Of a DNA stretch of 16,481 nucleotides, positions 6,974 to 14,344 are shown piece after piece. The stretch spans positions 1 to 16,481 of the forward strand of contig CAZMGC010000023.1 in assembly GCA_964565795.1 (NCBI GenBank), in the 5' to 3' direction. This DNA comes from 2-01-FULL-39-10-A sp964565795. Lineage in GTDB: Bacteria; Patescibacteriota; Microgenomatia; Levybacterales; UBA12049. The notes beneath the pieces were generated by a model. That model saw only the letters and a program-made list of their open reading frames with translations, made no database searches and had not been told where the DNA came from. Made by a program: the position numbers and the translations under genes. Every line of letters starts with the position of its first letter. Position 1 is the first letter of the stretch.

Positions 6974-7002
6974 ATTATATATAAAAGAATATCAAAGTTA
7001 AA
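6974..7002 (-). promoter_or_regulatory. Promoter of the methyltransferase gene
   Basis: A perfect -10 TATAAT (6974-6979) lies 12 nt before the ATG at 6961. At 17-bp spacing the -35 is weak (TTTAAC, 6997-7002). Confidence 0.5.
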
Positions 7003-7028
7003 GGGTTAATTATGTAGGAAAATACTAT

Positions 7029-7051
7029 AAACTCTTAATTTAAAAGAGTTT
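7029..7051 (-). terminator. AT-rich hairpin at the end of the uracil glycosylase gene
   Basis: A perfect 8-bp inverted repeat AAACTCTT/AAGAGTTT (7029-7036 and 7044-7051) spans the stop codon. On the minus strand it is followed by ATAGTATTTT. It could be a weak terminator or a 3'-end stabiliser; the stem is AT-rich. Confidence 0.35.
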
Positions 7052-7634
7052 TTAGTTTCTTAAAATCTTTCTCAAATTCCAATTTATATTTACTAGGAAA
7101 TCTAAGAACTGCTGCTGGGTGAAGAGTTAAAAAATATTTTACTCCATTTTTTTCTTCAATAATTTGCCCGTGCTCTTTTACCACAAAAACTTTTTTCTCT
7201 AAAACTCCTTCTGCTGCGACTCGCCCAAGTAAAACGACAAACTTAGGTTTTATAATTTCAAATTGGCGCATCAGATGAATTCTCCCATGAGCAATATCTT
7301 CTGAAGTGGGTGTTCCCCCGCCTGCCGGACGCCTTGAGCCGTCAGGCAATTGGCGGGCAGGACGATCTGGCAAATATTTAACAGGTGAAGTTATATAAAT
7401 ATCTTTTTCGAGGAGACCAATAGAGGTAATCATTGACCTAAGTAATTTTCCCGACCGACCTACGAACGGCCTTCCAGTTTCTGCCTCAGTTTTTCCAGGC
7501 GCTTCTCCGATAAAAACTATTTCTGCGTCGAGTGAACCTTCGCCGACTACTGCTTTTCCAGATTTTCCAATTTTACAAACCTTACAATTTTCAATATCTC
7601 TCGCAACCTTTTGCATCAATGAATACTTATTCAT
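7035..7634 (-). CDS. udg: Type-4 uracil-DNA glycosylase family protein
   Basis: This base-excision repair enzyme removes uracil from DNA. At 199 residues it fits the family. Motif GEAPGKTEAETGRPFVGRSG (43-62) is the uracil-recognition loop, and LTLHPAAVLR is the C-terminal motif with its His. Family 4 normally binds a 4Fe-4S cluster through four Cys; here only C17 and C20 (NCKVCK) remain, while the later two positions (around SPVKYLP and HGRIHLM) have none. Residues 93-106 (ARQLPDGSRRPAGG) are encoded by a GC-rich palindrome inserted in frame between YLPDR and GTPTSEDIAHG. The -10 box lies 6 nt before the ATG and covers the stop of the upstream methyltransferase gene, so it may also be expressed independently of it. 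Confidence 0.88.
   Translation of the reverse strand: MNKYSLMQKVARDIENCKVCKIGKSGKAVVGEGSLDAEIVFIGEAPGKTEAETGRPFVGRSGKLLRSMITSIGLLEKDIYITSPVKYLPDRPARQLPDGSRRPAGGGTPTSEDIAHGRIHLMRQFEIIKPKFVVLLGRVAAEGVLEKKVFVVKEHGQIIEEKNGVKYFLTLHPAAVLRFPSKYKLEFEKDFKKLKTLLN
7315..7361. repeat. GC-rich palindromic element inserted in frame in udg
   Basis: Nested arms CCCGCC/GGCGGG (7317-7322 with 7352-7357) and TGCCGGACG/CGTCAGGCA (7323-7331 with 7340-7348, one mismatch) form a long hairpin. It is much richer in GC than the rest of the gene, and encodes 14 extra residues without breaking the frame. Its ends (CCCCGCCTGC, CGGGCAGG) and internal TGAGC and GCAAT recur at 13181-13221. Confidence 0.75.
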
Positions 7635-7640
7635 TGCATA

Positions 7641-7646
7641 ATTATA
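7641..7646 (-). promoter_or_regulatory. -10 box of udg, overlapping the upstream stop codon
   Basis: A perfect TATAAT includes the TAA stop of the upstream gene and lies 6 nt before the udg ATG. No good -35 is seen at 16-18 bp, so this may be a secondary promoter. Confidence 0.5.
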
Positions 7647-8292
7647 TCTCAGGTTTTGGTTTTTTTACTACGAATACTGTATCTTGTATGCTCACGCCAA
7701 TCTGAGAAGGTATAACAAATCGATCTGAATCTGGAAACAATTCGTCACAAAGAAAAGCCACTAGTTCTCTCGGATAAAAATGCGTAAGCATTTCCCCATC
7801 AAATTTTTGAGTTGTACCCGTCAGATAATTAAACGCAAATCCACTATCTGTAACTTGGCCTAACCTAGCAAGCATTCGCATCATAAACCTAGTATTTCCA
7901 GAAGGAATTGCAATTGTTAGTGCTCCCGATAAAAATGCAAAATCAAATTTTTCACCATATGGCTCTACGAGAAAATCTCCTTGTCTAAATGTTCCTTCAG
8001 GATGTCTTTCTCTGGCTTTTTCAATGGATGTTGATAAAACATCTATTCCCAGATATTCACCAACTCCTGCTGCTTTTAAGCTAGGGAAAAAATCTCCAGT
8101 TCCACAGCCAACATCCAAAACACTTGCACCATGAATAGGTTTTTGAGTTAGATCGCCTAATTTAAGTAGTGTTCTAAAATTAAAATCTTTCACCTGAGGA
8201 TTCCACCCATCATCAACGCCCTCCTGATCCCAAACGCGATATAGATGAGCATTCGCTGCTTGATCAGCAGTTGTTAATCTTTCAAAGCCCAT
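7642..8292 (-). CDS. Class I SAM-dependent methyltransferase
   Basis: This encodes a 216-residue protein with motif I SVLDVGCGTGDF (57-68), acidic motif II LGIDVLSTSIEKARERHP and motif post-I FRQGDF. The core is the standard Rossmann fold for binding S-adenosylmethionine. The segment FDFAFLSGALTIAIPSGN and the C-terminal GVSIQDTVFVVKKPKPEI resemble small-molecule or trans-aconitate-like methyltransferases; the substrate cannot be inferred. It lies between the TrmH-like gene and udg on the same strand, but has its own -10 box (8302-8307). The stop codon is part of the udg -10 box. Confidence 0.85.
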   Translation of the reverse strand: MGFERLTTADQAANAHLYRVWDQEGVDDGWNPQVKDFNFRTLLKLGDLTQKPIHGASVLDVGCGTGDFFPSLKAAGVGEYLGIDVLSTSIEKARERHPEGTFRQGDFLVEPYGEKFDFAFLSGALTIAIPSGNTRFMMRMLARLGQVTDSGFAFNYLTGTTQKFDGEMLTHFYPRELVAFLCDELFPDSDRFVIPSQIGVSIQDTVFVVKKPKPEI

Positions 8293-8301
8293 AGGCGAAG
8301 A

Positions 8302-8307
8302 AGTATA
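8302..8307 (-). promoter_or_regulatory. -10 box, methyltransferase gene
   Basis: TATACT ends 9 nt before the ATG at 8292. The -35 at 17 bp (TTCAAT, 8325-8330) is weak. Confidence 0.4.
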
Positions 8308-8337
8308 TCAAAATATGTCAGGAAATTGAAGCGGAAA

Positions 8338-8868
8338 TTACACTTTTTTTTCTAAAACTTCGTATAGAACTATTCCAAGGCTTACCATAACATTCAATGA
8401 GATGTTTACTCCGAACATCGGAAGCTCTACTATCAAATCCGATTCTATTAAAACTTCTTCGCTTACCCCAGTCGTTTCATGTCCTACTACAAGAGCAATT
8501 GGAAATTTGTAATCTGCTTCATCATACGGAACTGATCTCGAGTCAAGCTCTACTGATACAATTTGAATTCCCGCTACTTCTTTTCGAAGTTTTTTGATGG
8601 CATCAATCGGAGTTTCTTCATATTCCCAATTAACCCATTCAGTTGTGTTAATCGAAGCTTTTTTTATACGAGTGTGTGGCGGAATTTCACTTTCTCCGCA
8701 AATAAATATTTTCTCAGCTGCCACTGCATCAGCCAATCTAAAAATGGCACCAATATTATAAGTATCTAAAACATTATCTAGAATAATATAAATTGGATTT
8801 TTCTTAATTTTCGCAAACTCTTCAGGAGTCGGTTTTGTATTTCTAAGTGCTTTTGCTGCTAATTTCAT
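8338..8868 (-). CDS. SpoU/TrmH-family RNA 2'-O-methyltransferase
   Basis: This SPOUT-class enzyme methylates ribose 2'-hydroxyls of tRNA or rRNA using SAM. All three SpoU motifs are present: DNVLDTYNIGAIFR (31-44, with the conserved N38 and R44), VVGHETTGVSEE (127-138) and LPMFGVNISLNV (149-160), which form the knotted SAM site. At 176 residues it is a minimal version without the N-terminal RNA-binding L30e-like domain of RlmB. It resembles the short stand-alone proteins common in reduced genomes. The exact target (tRNA position 18 or another site) cannot be told. The -10 box lies 7 nt before the ATG, and the gene is divergent from the large membrane protein gene at 8931. Confidence 0.9.
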   Translation of the reverse strand: MKLAAKALRNTKPTPEEFAKIKKNPIYIILDNVLDTYNIGAIFRLADAVAAEKIFICGESEIPPHTRIKKASINTTEWVNWEYEETPIDAIKKLRKEVAGIQIVSVELDSRSVPYDEADYKFPIALVVGHETTGVSEEVLIESDLIVELPMFGVNISLNVMVSLGIVLYEVLEKKV

Positions 8869-8875
8869 AGCTTAA

Positions 8876-8881
8876 ATTATA
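8876..8881 (-). promoter_or_regulatory. -10 box of the SpoU-type gene
   Basis: A perfect TATAAT lies 7 nt before the ATG at 8868, giving an essentially leaderless mRNA. No convincing -35 is seen. It lies only 4 bp from the -35 of the divergent promoter. Confidence 0.55.
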
Positions 8882-8885
8882 TCAT

Positions 8886-8914
8886 TTGAAAAAGGTTTAG
8901 GCTTTACCTATAAT
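8886..8914 (+). promoter_or_regulatory. Sigma70-type promoter
   Basis: The -35 is TTGAAA (8886-8891), the spacer 17 bp and the -10 a perfect TATAAT (8909-8914), 16 nt before the ATG at 8931. The short leader is A-rich (ACAAAAAAA) with no Shine-Dalgarno. Confidence 0.8.
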
Positions 8915-8930
8915 CTAATCTACAAAAAAA

Positions 8931-10508
8931 ATGCCACCAGACGAATCGAATTTATCAAAAACTGCCCTCTCTTTAATCAATGTCTTTGAAAAAGTTGAGA
9001 AAGAAAAAGATGATGATAAAATTGTTGTTAACCAACTAATCTCTAAAGTAGCCTCTTTCTACGAAAAATTTAGAACCGCCATGGATTATGGAAGTGAGGA
9101 AACAATTCCACGCCGCGCAATTGAAAGAATGCTTAAGCGCATGTTATTCCTAGAACCAAATCCCAAAAAATTAGCCGAAGATTTACTTCACGAATTAGTT
9201 TGGGCAGGATATTTACCAAATGCCACAGTCCCGGAATCTATTGTTAATGAACTAGCAAATTCTATAGCTTCTCATCTTAAATTAAAAAACTTAATTTCTA
9301 AAAAGAAAATTATGGGACGAGACGATTTAAATGAATTTACTCTTCAAATTCTTTCCTGCGAAATTCTTCAAACCCTAATTCCCTCTAGGGAAAAAACTGC
9401 GGTAGCAAATTTCATGTTTAAGAATTTAAAAGATACTGTAAAAATTACTGATGACTCAGAGCAAACTCGCGACATTCAAGTTTTTATCGCAATTAGAAAA
9501 GTTTTTGGAGGTGACGACATCGCACTTTTAAGATTTAGGCTTTTTAGAGAAATTTTCGGAAAATTAAATGAAGAAAATGTAGATCAGGTAGCTGCAAATT
9601 TTGAGACTGGATACAAAGAAATTAAAAAACAACTTAGCTATCCTAGGAAAGAAAAAATCGCAAATCACATCAGAAAAAAAACTCCGTCATTTTCAATTCT
9701 ATATGATGTTTTAAACCGCGAAAAAGGAAATATAAAAGAGATTGTAAAAGATGAGAGCGTTTTTAAAGATTTAGTATTTGATACATGCGATAACAGATAT
9801 TCCCTTATTCGCCAAAAGGTCCAAACCGCGATTGTAAGAAGTTTTATCTTCATTTTATTCACAAAAGCAATTCTTGCATTAGCAGTTGAAGGAACATTTG
9901 AAAGCATATTCCTAGGAGGAATCCAGTGGACTTCAATAATTCTTAACACTGCACTTCCTCCTTTAATTATGGTAATAGTAGGACTCAGCATAAGAACGCC
10001 ATCTAAAGAAAATTCAGAAATTATTTATAAAGATATTCAAAAGCTTCTTTCAGAAGAAGAACCTTCTCTTAACCATCACATTACTGTAAGCCTAAAAGAA
10101 ACCAACAAAAAAAATATTTACGATTATATTTTTTCTCTCCTATGGTTCCTGTCAATCATTGGAACTTTTAGTGGAATTTGGTATGTCTTAGGCCTTTTAG
10201 ATTTTAATATTTTAAGTAAAGGAATATTCATTTTCTTTATAGCAATCATTTCTTTTCTTTCATACAGAATCTATCAAACAGCTCATGTTTATACAGTTAC
10301 AAAAAAACAAAGCATATTTACTCCATTCTTTGATTTCTTATTTATTCCGATTGTAAAAGTGGGTCGAAGCCTAACTGAAGGAATTTCTCAAATTAATTTT
10401 TTACTTTTAGTTATAGACTTTTTAATCGAAGCGCCATTTAAAGGAACAATTGGATTTTTTGAACAGTGGTTTTTATTCGCAGCCAACAAACGCGAAGAAT
10501 TGGAATAA
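8931..10508 (+). CDS. Large multi-pass membrane protein, unknown
   Basis: This encodes a 525-residue protein. The first 300 residues are polar, helical and probably cytoplasmic, with no signal peptide. The C-terminal part carries about five or six hydrophobic segments (near 301-319, 331-352, 398-420, 429-447, 463-478 and 488-506). The charged loop at 355-397 separates two membrane pairs. No catalytic motif or named family is recognised; the two-part layout would fit a membrane-bound scaffold, sensor or transport-associated protein, but nothing decides. It is transcribed alone from a strong promoter at 8886-8914. It converges with the DUF5667-like gene, with 3 bp between the two stops. Confidence 0.8.
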   Translation: MPPDESNLSKTALSLINVFEKVEKEKDDDKIVVNQLISKVASFYEKFRTAMDYGSEETIPRRAIERMLKRMLFLEPNPKKLAEDLLHELVWAGYLPNATVPESIVNELANSIASHLKLKNLISKKKIMGRDDLNEFTLQILSCEILQTLIPSREKTAVANFMFKNLKDTVKITDDSEQTRDIQVFIAIRKVFGGDDIALLRFRLFREIFGKLNEENVDQVAANFETGYKEIKKQLSYPRKEKIANHIRKKTPSFSILYDVLNREKGNIKEIVKDESVFKDLVFDTCDNRYSLIRQKVQTAIVRSFIFILFTKAILALAVEGTFESIFLGGIQWTSIILNTALPPLIMVIVGLSIRTPSKENSEIIYKDIQKLLSEEEPSLNHHITVSLKETNKKNIYDYIFSLLWFLSIIGTFSGIWYVLGLLDFNILSKGIFIFFIAIISFLSYRIYQTAHVYTVTKKQSIFTPFFDFLFIPIVKVGRSLTEGISQINFLLLVIDFLIEAPFKGTIGFFEQWFLFAANKREELE

Positions 10509-10511
10509 CTA

Positions 10512-11417
10512 TTACTCTACCGCAACAGTAGGAACTGGAGATATCTTCTTTAACTCTTCCCTAGTTTTCTTAGCTTCTTTTAATTTCTGAGAAGCTTCTT
10601 TGGATTTTTTTAATGCTTCTCTAGCTTCTTGAAGCTTTTTCTTTCTTTCTTCAAGAATCTTTTTTCTTTTTTCGCGTGCTTCTTTTTTCTTTTGAATCAT
10701 TTCTTTAACCGCAGTTTTCTGTGCTTCAACTTTTTCTTCTGCAAGAGCTTTTTTGGCTTCATTTTCTGCTTCAATTTGCGCTCTTTTTTCCAGTTTTTCT
10801 AACTTCTTATCTGCACTTACAGCCTGGGTTTCAATTCCTAATACTGCCGTTTCAACTTCATCCTCCAAATCCTCATTTACTGCTCCCTCAAAGTCTGTTG
10901 GATTTAAGTAACCTTCTACATTAACCTTTGCGATTAAAAGTGACTCATTCGCAGAATCTAATTTAAGCGAAAGCTCTTCAGAAGATCCATTTGATGCTAT
11001 AGCTAAAACTTGCCTGTTAAGCCTTAAAGAATCATTTATAGTTTTCGCAATTTTTGTAACATCTCCCCCTGCTAACTGTGCATCCTTAAGATCAGCAGAT
11101 AACGCTTTAGATTCTCTTGATAATTCATAAAGTGCATTTAATACTCCTCTTTCACTTCCTCTTGCATGCATTACTCGAAGCTCCGCCATTCTCTCTCCAA
11201 CTATTTCATTCCTAACAAGAGCTCTTTTTTCTGGAGTAAATGCTAATACTAATTTAATTTCTTGATATAAATTATCTACAAAGTAAATTGGACTGTCAGG
11301 AAGAATATGTCCTGGTCCATTAGTTACAGCAGGAAAAATATTTTTATTTTGAGCAAGCGCAGCGGGAGTTACAGAAAGGAATAAAAAAACGAGCAAAGGA
11401 ATAATTAACTTATTCAT
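10512..11417 (-). CDS. Secreted DUF5667-like protein with Lys/Glu-rich coiled coil
   Basis: This encodes 301 residues. A signal peptide is clear: basic MNK, hydrophobic core, and AALA-QN cleavage after about residue 22. Residues 35-165 match the DUF5667 style seen in Patescibacteria, with LPDSPIYFVDNLYQEIKL near the start and FTPEKRALVRNEIVGERMAE, followed by helical segments. From about 190 to 292 the sequence is almost only K, E, A, R and L, a long charged coiled coil or extended helix. It ends in PVPTVAVE. It is probably exported and surface- or wall-associated; function is not known. The promoter at 11425-11454 is divergent from that of 11503. Confidence 0.8.
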   Translation of the reverse strand: MNKLIIPLLVFLFLSVTPAALAQNKNIFPAVTNGPGHILPDSPIYFVDNLYQEIKLVLAFTPEKRALVRNEIVGERMAELRVMHARGSERGVLNALYELSRESKALSADLKDAQLAGGDVTKIAKTINDSLRLNRQVLAIASNGSSEELSLKLDSANESLLIAKVNVEGYLNPTDFEGAVNEDLEDEVETAVLGIETQAVSADKKLEKLEKRAQIEAENEAKKALAEEKVEAQKTAVKEMIQKKKEAREKRKKILEERKKKLQEAREALKKSKEASQKLKEAKKTREELKKISPVPTVAVE

Positions 11418-11424
11418 CTTATTA

Positions 11425-11454
11425 ATTATTGATATAAATTTTTTCTGAAGTCAA
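11425..11454 (-). promoter_or_regulatory. Promoter of the DUF5667-like gene
   Basis: The -35 is TTGACT (11449-11454), the spacer 18 bp and the -10 AATAAT (11425-11430), 7 nt before the ATG at 11417. It is back to back with the promoter at 11463. Confidence 0.65.
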
Positions 11455-11462
11455 GTTTTCTA

Positions 11463-11491
11463 TTGACATAAAAAAAACTCCGGATCATAAT
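11463..11491 (+). promoter_or_regulatory. Promoter of the 11503-12256 pair
   Basis: The -35 is a perfect TTGACA (11463-11468), the spacer 17 bp and the -10 CATAAT (11486-11491), 11 nt before the ATG at 11503. The divergent -35 boxes are 8 bp apart, so a shared regulator is possible. Confidence 0.75.
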
Positions 11492-11502
11492 AAAATACAC
11501 TT

Positions 11503-11955
11503 ATGACAGCGACAGGACATGCAGTAGTTGGTACAGTTATTGCCGTAGCAATCCCAAATCCGGTCATAGGAATTCCCCTAGCGGTTCTTTCTCATATAGC
11601 AGCAGATCTTTTCCCCCATTGGGACATAGGAACAAACAGAGACAAAAAACCACACGATAGATTTGTAATAGAAGCCGTAGGTGACGTAATTTTTAGTTAT
11701 TTAATTTCTATACTCTTAGTTGTCACTCTTTTCCCTCAAACAGATATAACTTATGCATTAGTTATGGTCTTTGCAGCACAATTCTTAGATTGGGCATCTG
11801 CGCCATTCGTATTTTTTAAAATTAAAAAGCCGATCTTTTTTAATCTGGTATATAGATTTCAAAAAACTTTTGATAATAGACTTGATAAGCCTTGGGGAAT
11901 AATTGGACAGGTTACAGTATTATTAGTTCTTATTATTTTAGCCACCCGCATCTAA
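11503..11955 (+). CDS. Small integral membrane protein, possibly metal-hydrolase-like
   Basis: This encodes 150 residues with several membrane segments (about 7-32, 60-78, 84-106 and 132-148). Conserved-looking His and Asp residues (H6, H31, D35, H39, D41, H51, D61, D96) are placed as in the YdjM/DUF457-type membrane proteins annotated as metal-dependent hydrolases: GHAVVG at the start and LSHIAADLFPHWD (29-41). That similarity is from memory of motif style, so the activity is tentative. The stop is one base from the start of the next gene (TAAcATG), indicating a coupled pair. The promoter is at 11463-11491; no Shine-Dalgarno is present. Confidence 0.75.
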   Translation: MTATGHAVVGTVIAVAIPNPVIGIPLAVLSHIAADLFPHWDIGTNRDKKPHDRFVIEAVGDVIFSYLISILLVVTLFPQTDITYALVMVFAAQFLDWASAPFVFFKIKKPIFFNLVYRFQKTFDNRLDKPWGIIGQVTVLLVLIILATRI

Positions 11956-11956
11956 C

Positions 11957-12256
11957 ATGGAAAATAAATCTAGAGAGAGATGGCATGGCGCACATCATTA
12001 TTCAAATAAAGTGCATTTCACGTTAATTTTTGTTTTGTTTTTAATAGCTGCTGGGATTTTTTGGGCATATTTGACACTTCACGATAAAAGATTTAGTTAT
12101 GAAAATATAGCCATTCCAGAAGTCAAAGTAACCCCAACACCTCTTCCCAATTCAAATGGTACAGCTTGTACTCAAGAAGCCATGATGTGCCCTGACGGAA
12201 GTTTTGTAGGGAGAACTGGACCTAATTGTGAATTTTCTCCATGCCCCGGCGAATAA
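11957..12256 (+). CDS. Membrane-anchored Cys-rich protein
   Basis: This encodes 99 residues. The His-rich cytoplasmic start (MENKSRERWHGAHHYSNKVH) is followed by a single membrane anchor (about 22-40). A short Pro/Thr linker then leads to a C-terminal module with four cysteines (C71, C78, C91, C96) in the pattern CTQEAMMCPDGSFVGRTGPN-C-EFSPC. This module is recurrent in Patescibacteria exported proteins, where two disulfides would stabilise it outside the cell. Its function is unknown. It is translationally coupled to the upstream membrane protein, starting one base after its stop. Confidence 0.75.
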   Translation: MENKSRERWHGAHHYSNKVHFTLIFVLFLIAAGIFWAYLTLHDKRFSYENIAIPEVKVTPTPLPNSNGTACTQEAMMCPDGSFVGRTGPNCEFSPCPGE

Positions 12257-12279
12257 TTTATTGCTTGCAACGGGGAACG

Positions 12280-12308
12280 TTGACATAAAACCCGTATTTT
12301 GAAATACT
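12280..12308 (+). promoter_or_regulatory. Promoter of the four-gene surface operon
   Basis: The -35 is a perfect TTGACA (12280-12285), the spacer 17 bp and the -10 AATACT (12303-12308), a weak match. Only 6 nt lie between the -10 and the ATG at 12315, so the transcript should start at or next to the ATG. Confidence 0.6.
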
Positions 12309-12314
12309 CTATCT

Positions 12315-13121
12315 ATGGACGAAAATTCAAACCAAACACCTTCTGCTCAAGCCCCAGTCGCATCTCCACCCACAACCCAAGCGCCATCATCGACTACTCC
12401 TCCAGCTACGCCTGCTAACACTCCTCCTCAAAACGCAAACACAACAACTGTAGCTCCAAAAAACCCAGGCGGTATAAAATCAAAACTTCCAATTCTCTTA
12501 ATCGTGGTCTTACTTCTTATTATTCTCACAGCAGTCGGGATTTTTTACTGGAAAAATATGATGACAAAAAATGAGCCAGTTCCTGCTCAGGAACAAACAC
12601 AAGAAGTAATTGAAGAAACCCCGACAATAGAACCTACAGAAGCAACAAGTTCTTCAAAACTTAATCAAACTTTCACATCTGAAAAATTATCTCAGTTGTC
12701 ATTTGTGGGCTACTCTCTTATGCACCCAGCTGATTGGAACCTATCTGAGCAAAGAGATGAGGCAGTTACCCCAATTTCAACAGTTACTCTTACAAAAAAC
12801 GGCTATGTGCTTAAAATTTATCAGGCAGCGACGGGAGGCGCTATGTGCATTTACGAAGGAGACCTACCTGAAGGGCCAGCCAGTGATTATAGAAATAATG
12901 AATATACTGATCTAGTAACTAGCTTCGCAACTCTTAGACAAACAGAAGTTCCTAGCAATGGTAAAATGTCATACTCTTATTGTCAGAAAAGCTCAACTGA
13001 AGATTCTTATGGTGCTCCAACAAGCATAGGGCATATAAGCGTAACAACTGGAGTAGTAAATTCAGATCCTGAAATAATGAATGAGATTGAAGAAATTGTA
13101 AAATCAATTAAAACTCTTTAA
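12315..13121 (+). CDS. Single-pass membrane protein with exposed domain
   Basis: This encodes 268 residues. A low-complexity Pro/Thr/Ala/Gln-rich N-terminus (8-50) is followed by a membrane anchor (about 58-79), an acidic Thr/Glu linker (88-113) and an exposed domain (about 124-268). The domain starts LSFVGYSLMHPADWNL, resembling the beta-rich PsbP-like fold seen in the next genes, and ends EEIVKSIKTL. C178 and C223 could form a disulfide. It is the first gene of a four-gene run. The next ATG overlaps its stop by one base (TAATG). Confidence 0.75.
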   Translation: MDENSNQTPSAQAPVASPPTTQAPSSTTPPATPANTPPQNANTTTVAPKNPGGIKSKLPILLIVVLLLIILTAVGIFYWKNMMTKNEPVPAQEQTQEVIEETPTIEPTEATSSSKLNQTFTSEKLSQLSFVGYSLMHPADWNLSEQRDEAVTPISTVTLTKNGYVLKIYQAATGGAMCIYEGDLPEGPASDYRNNEYTDLVTSFATLRQTEVPSNGKMSYSYCQKSSTEDSYGAPTSIGHISVTTGVVNSDPEIMNEIEEIVKSIKTL

Positions 13122-14344
13122 TGGAAAATAAATCCCCAGAACAGGAGCTACTTCCAAAACCTCAAACAGATCTTCCACTTCCCCGCCTGCAAGTGACTGA
13201 GCATAGCAATGTCGGGCAGGCTGAAAAACAAATCCCAGCTCACTTAGCCTCGCAAGGCCAGGCCTTGGGAGGCCAGAGTACTACAGGATTTTTAAAAAGC
13301 AAATTTTTCTGGGGATTTATTATCATGTCTGCTTTAATCGCATTTCTAGTAGGTGGAATATTTCTTGGGAAAAACATAAATAAAAATACACAAGCAATAA
13401 TAAATCCAACTCCAATTCCGGATATTTATAAAGACTCTCCTTCCCCTGATCCTACAGCAGACTGGAAAACATTTACTGGGTCTAAATATGGATATAGTAT
13501 TAAATATCCTTCTACGCTCGAAACAAATGAAATAGAAAATCCTTTTTATTTAGCTAGCTTTAAAAAAATTGATTCTCCTCAGGGCACATTTTCAACCTAT
13601 GATATTCTTGCAGCTCCAGATACATTCTTAGTTAAAAATCCTTCCAGCTATAATTTTATTGACTCAGAGACAATAAATACTTTAAGAGGCTTAACTTCAA
13701 AAGATGATAGCATTACCCTAGATACATCATTATTCAAATATATTGGCAACATGATTATTGGAGATCAAAAGGCAATAGTTGTTGAGGTAACGAGTACAGT
13801 TGAAAATCAAACACATCAAAAAAGAGTAATTTTTAATAAAAACGGAAATAATTACATCATTGTTAACAATGAAAATAATTCAAATAATCAAGATGACTTT
13901 AATAAATTTTTATCCACTTTCAAATTCACAGATTCATCAGTAGATACTTCTACTTGGAAAACTTATACAGGTCAGCATGTTTCATTTAATTACCCAGCAG
14001 CATGGAATCCAACTAATACTGAACTTTGTTGTGGGGTAATACTTGAAGATATAAACTTAGGTATTCCAGATTCGAACACCGGACCTGATATGAATTTAGG
14101 CTTCTCAGATGTAGAACTTTCTGAAATTAGAATTGACGATGCTATAAATGAAACTCCTGTAAAAATTGGGGGCAAAGACGGATTTAAGTATGTCAGAAAG
14201 AGTGATAATTCAACTTCATATGATTACCATACGACAGGAACAAATAATAAAGACAGCTTCAGTGTTCATGTAACTGTTTCTACTGAAAATAAGGCCTTAG
14301 AACTAGAACTGGATAATTTAGTAAAATCTATTAAATTTAACTGA
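13121..14344 (+). CDS. Single-pass membrane protein with two PsbP-like repeats
   Basis: This encodes 407 residues. The cytoplasmic tail (1-61) contains two GC-rich repeat-derived segments (residues 21-34 and 43-51). A membrane anchor (about 62-83) and Pro-rich linker (98-112) precede two related domains. Domain 1 begins DWKTFTGSKYGYSIKYPS (114-131) and ends about 270. Domain 2 begins TWKTYTGQHVSFNYPAAW (278-295) and ends LVKSIKFN. The motif W-K-x-[FY]-T-G...Y-P and the ending [IF]KSIK recall PsbP/DUF-type beta domains; ligand and role are unknown. A C-C pair (C303, C304) lies in domain 2. It overlaps neighbours on both sides (TAATG, TGATG). Its TGA stop shows that TGA is not reassigned. Confidence 0.75.
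   Translation: MENKSPEQELLPKPQTDLPLPRLQVTEHSNVGQAEKQIPAHLASQGQALGGQSTTGFLKSKFFWGFIIMSALIAFLVGGIFLGKNINKNTQAIINPTPIPDIYKDSPSPDPTADWKTFTGSKYGYSIKYPSTLETNEIENPFYLASFKKIDSPQGTFSTYDILAAPDTFLVKNPSSYNFIDSETINTLRGLTSKDDSITLDTSLFKYIGNMIIGDQKAIVVEVTSTVENQTHQKRVIFNKNGNNYIIVNNENNSNNQDDFNKFLSTFKFTDSSVDTSTWKTYTGQHVSFNYPAAWNPTNTELCCGVILEDINLGIPDSNTGPDMNLGFSDVELSEIRIDDAINETPVKIGGKDGFKYVRKSDNSTSYDYHTTGTNNKDSFSVHVTVSTENKALELELDNLVKSIKFN
13181..13221. repeat. GC-rich element related to the udg insertion
   Basis: It begins CCCCGCCTGC (13181-13190) and ends CGGGCAGGC (13213-13221), with GCCTGC/GCAGGC as inverted ends. Between them TGAGC and GCAAT appear in the same order as in the element at 7315-7361. It encodes residues 21-34 of the host protein in frame. 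Confidence 0.5.
13248..13273. repeat. 26-bp GC-rich palindromic repeat, copy A
   Basis: The core is a perfect palindrome CAAGGCC-A-GGCCTTG. Copy B at 14989-15014 matches at 24 of 26 positions. Both copies are in the same reading frame and encode SQGxALGG just before the membrane anchor. Confidence 0.7.

Noticed and set aside
10721..10924. Leu/Phe-rich plus-strand open frame
   Set aside because: It is the antisense shadow of the Lys/Glu-rich coiled coil of the DUF5667-like gene.
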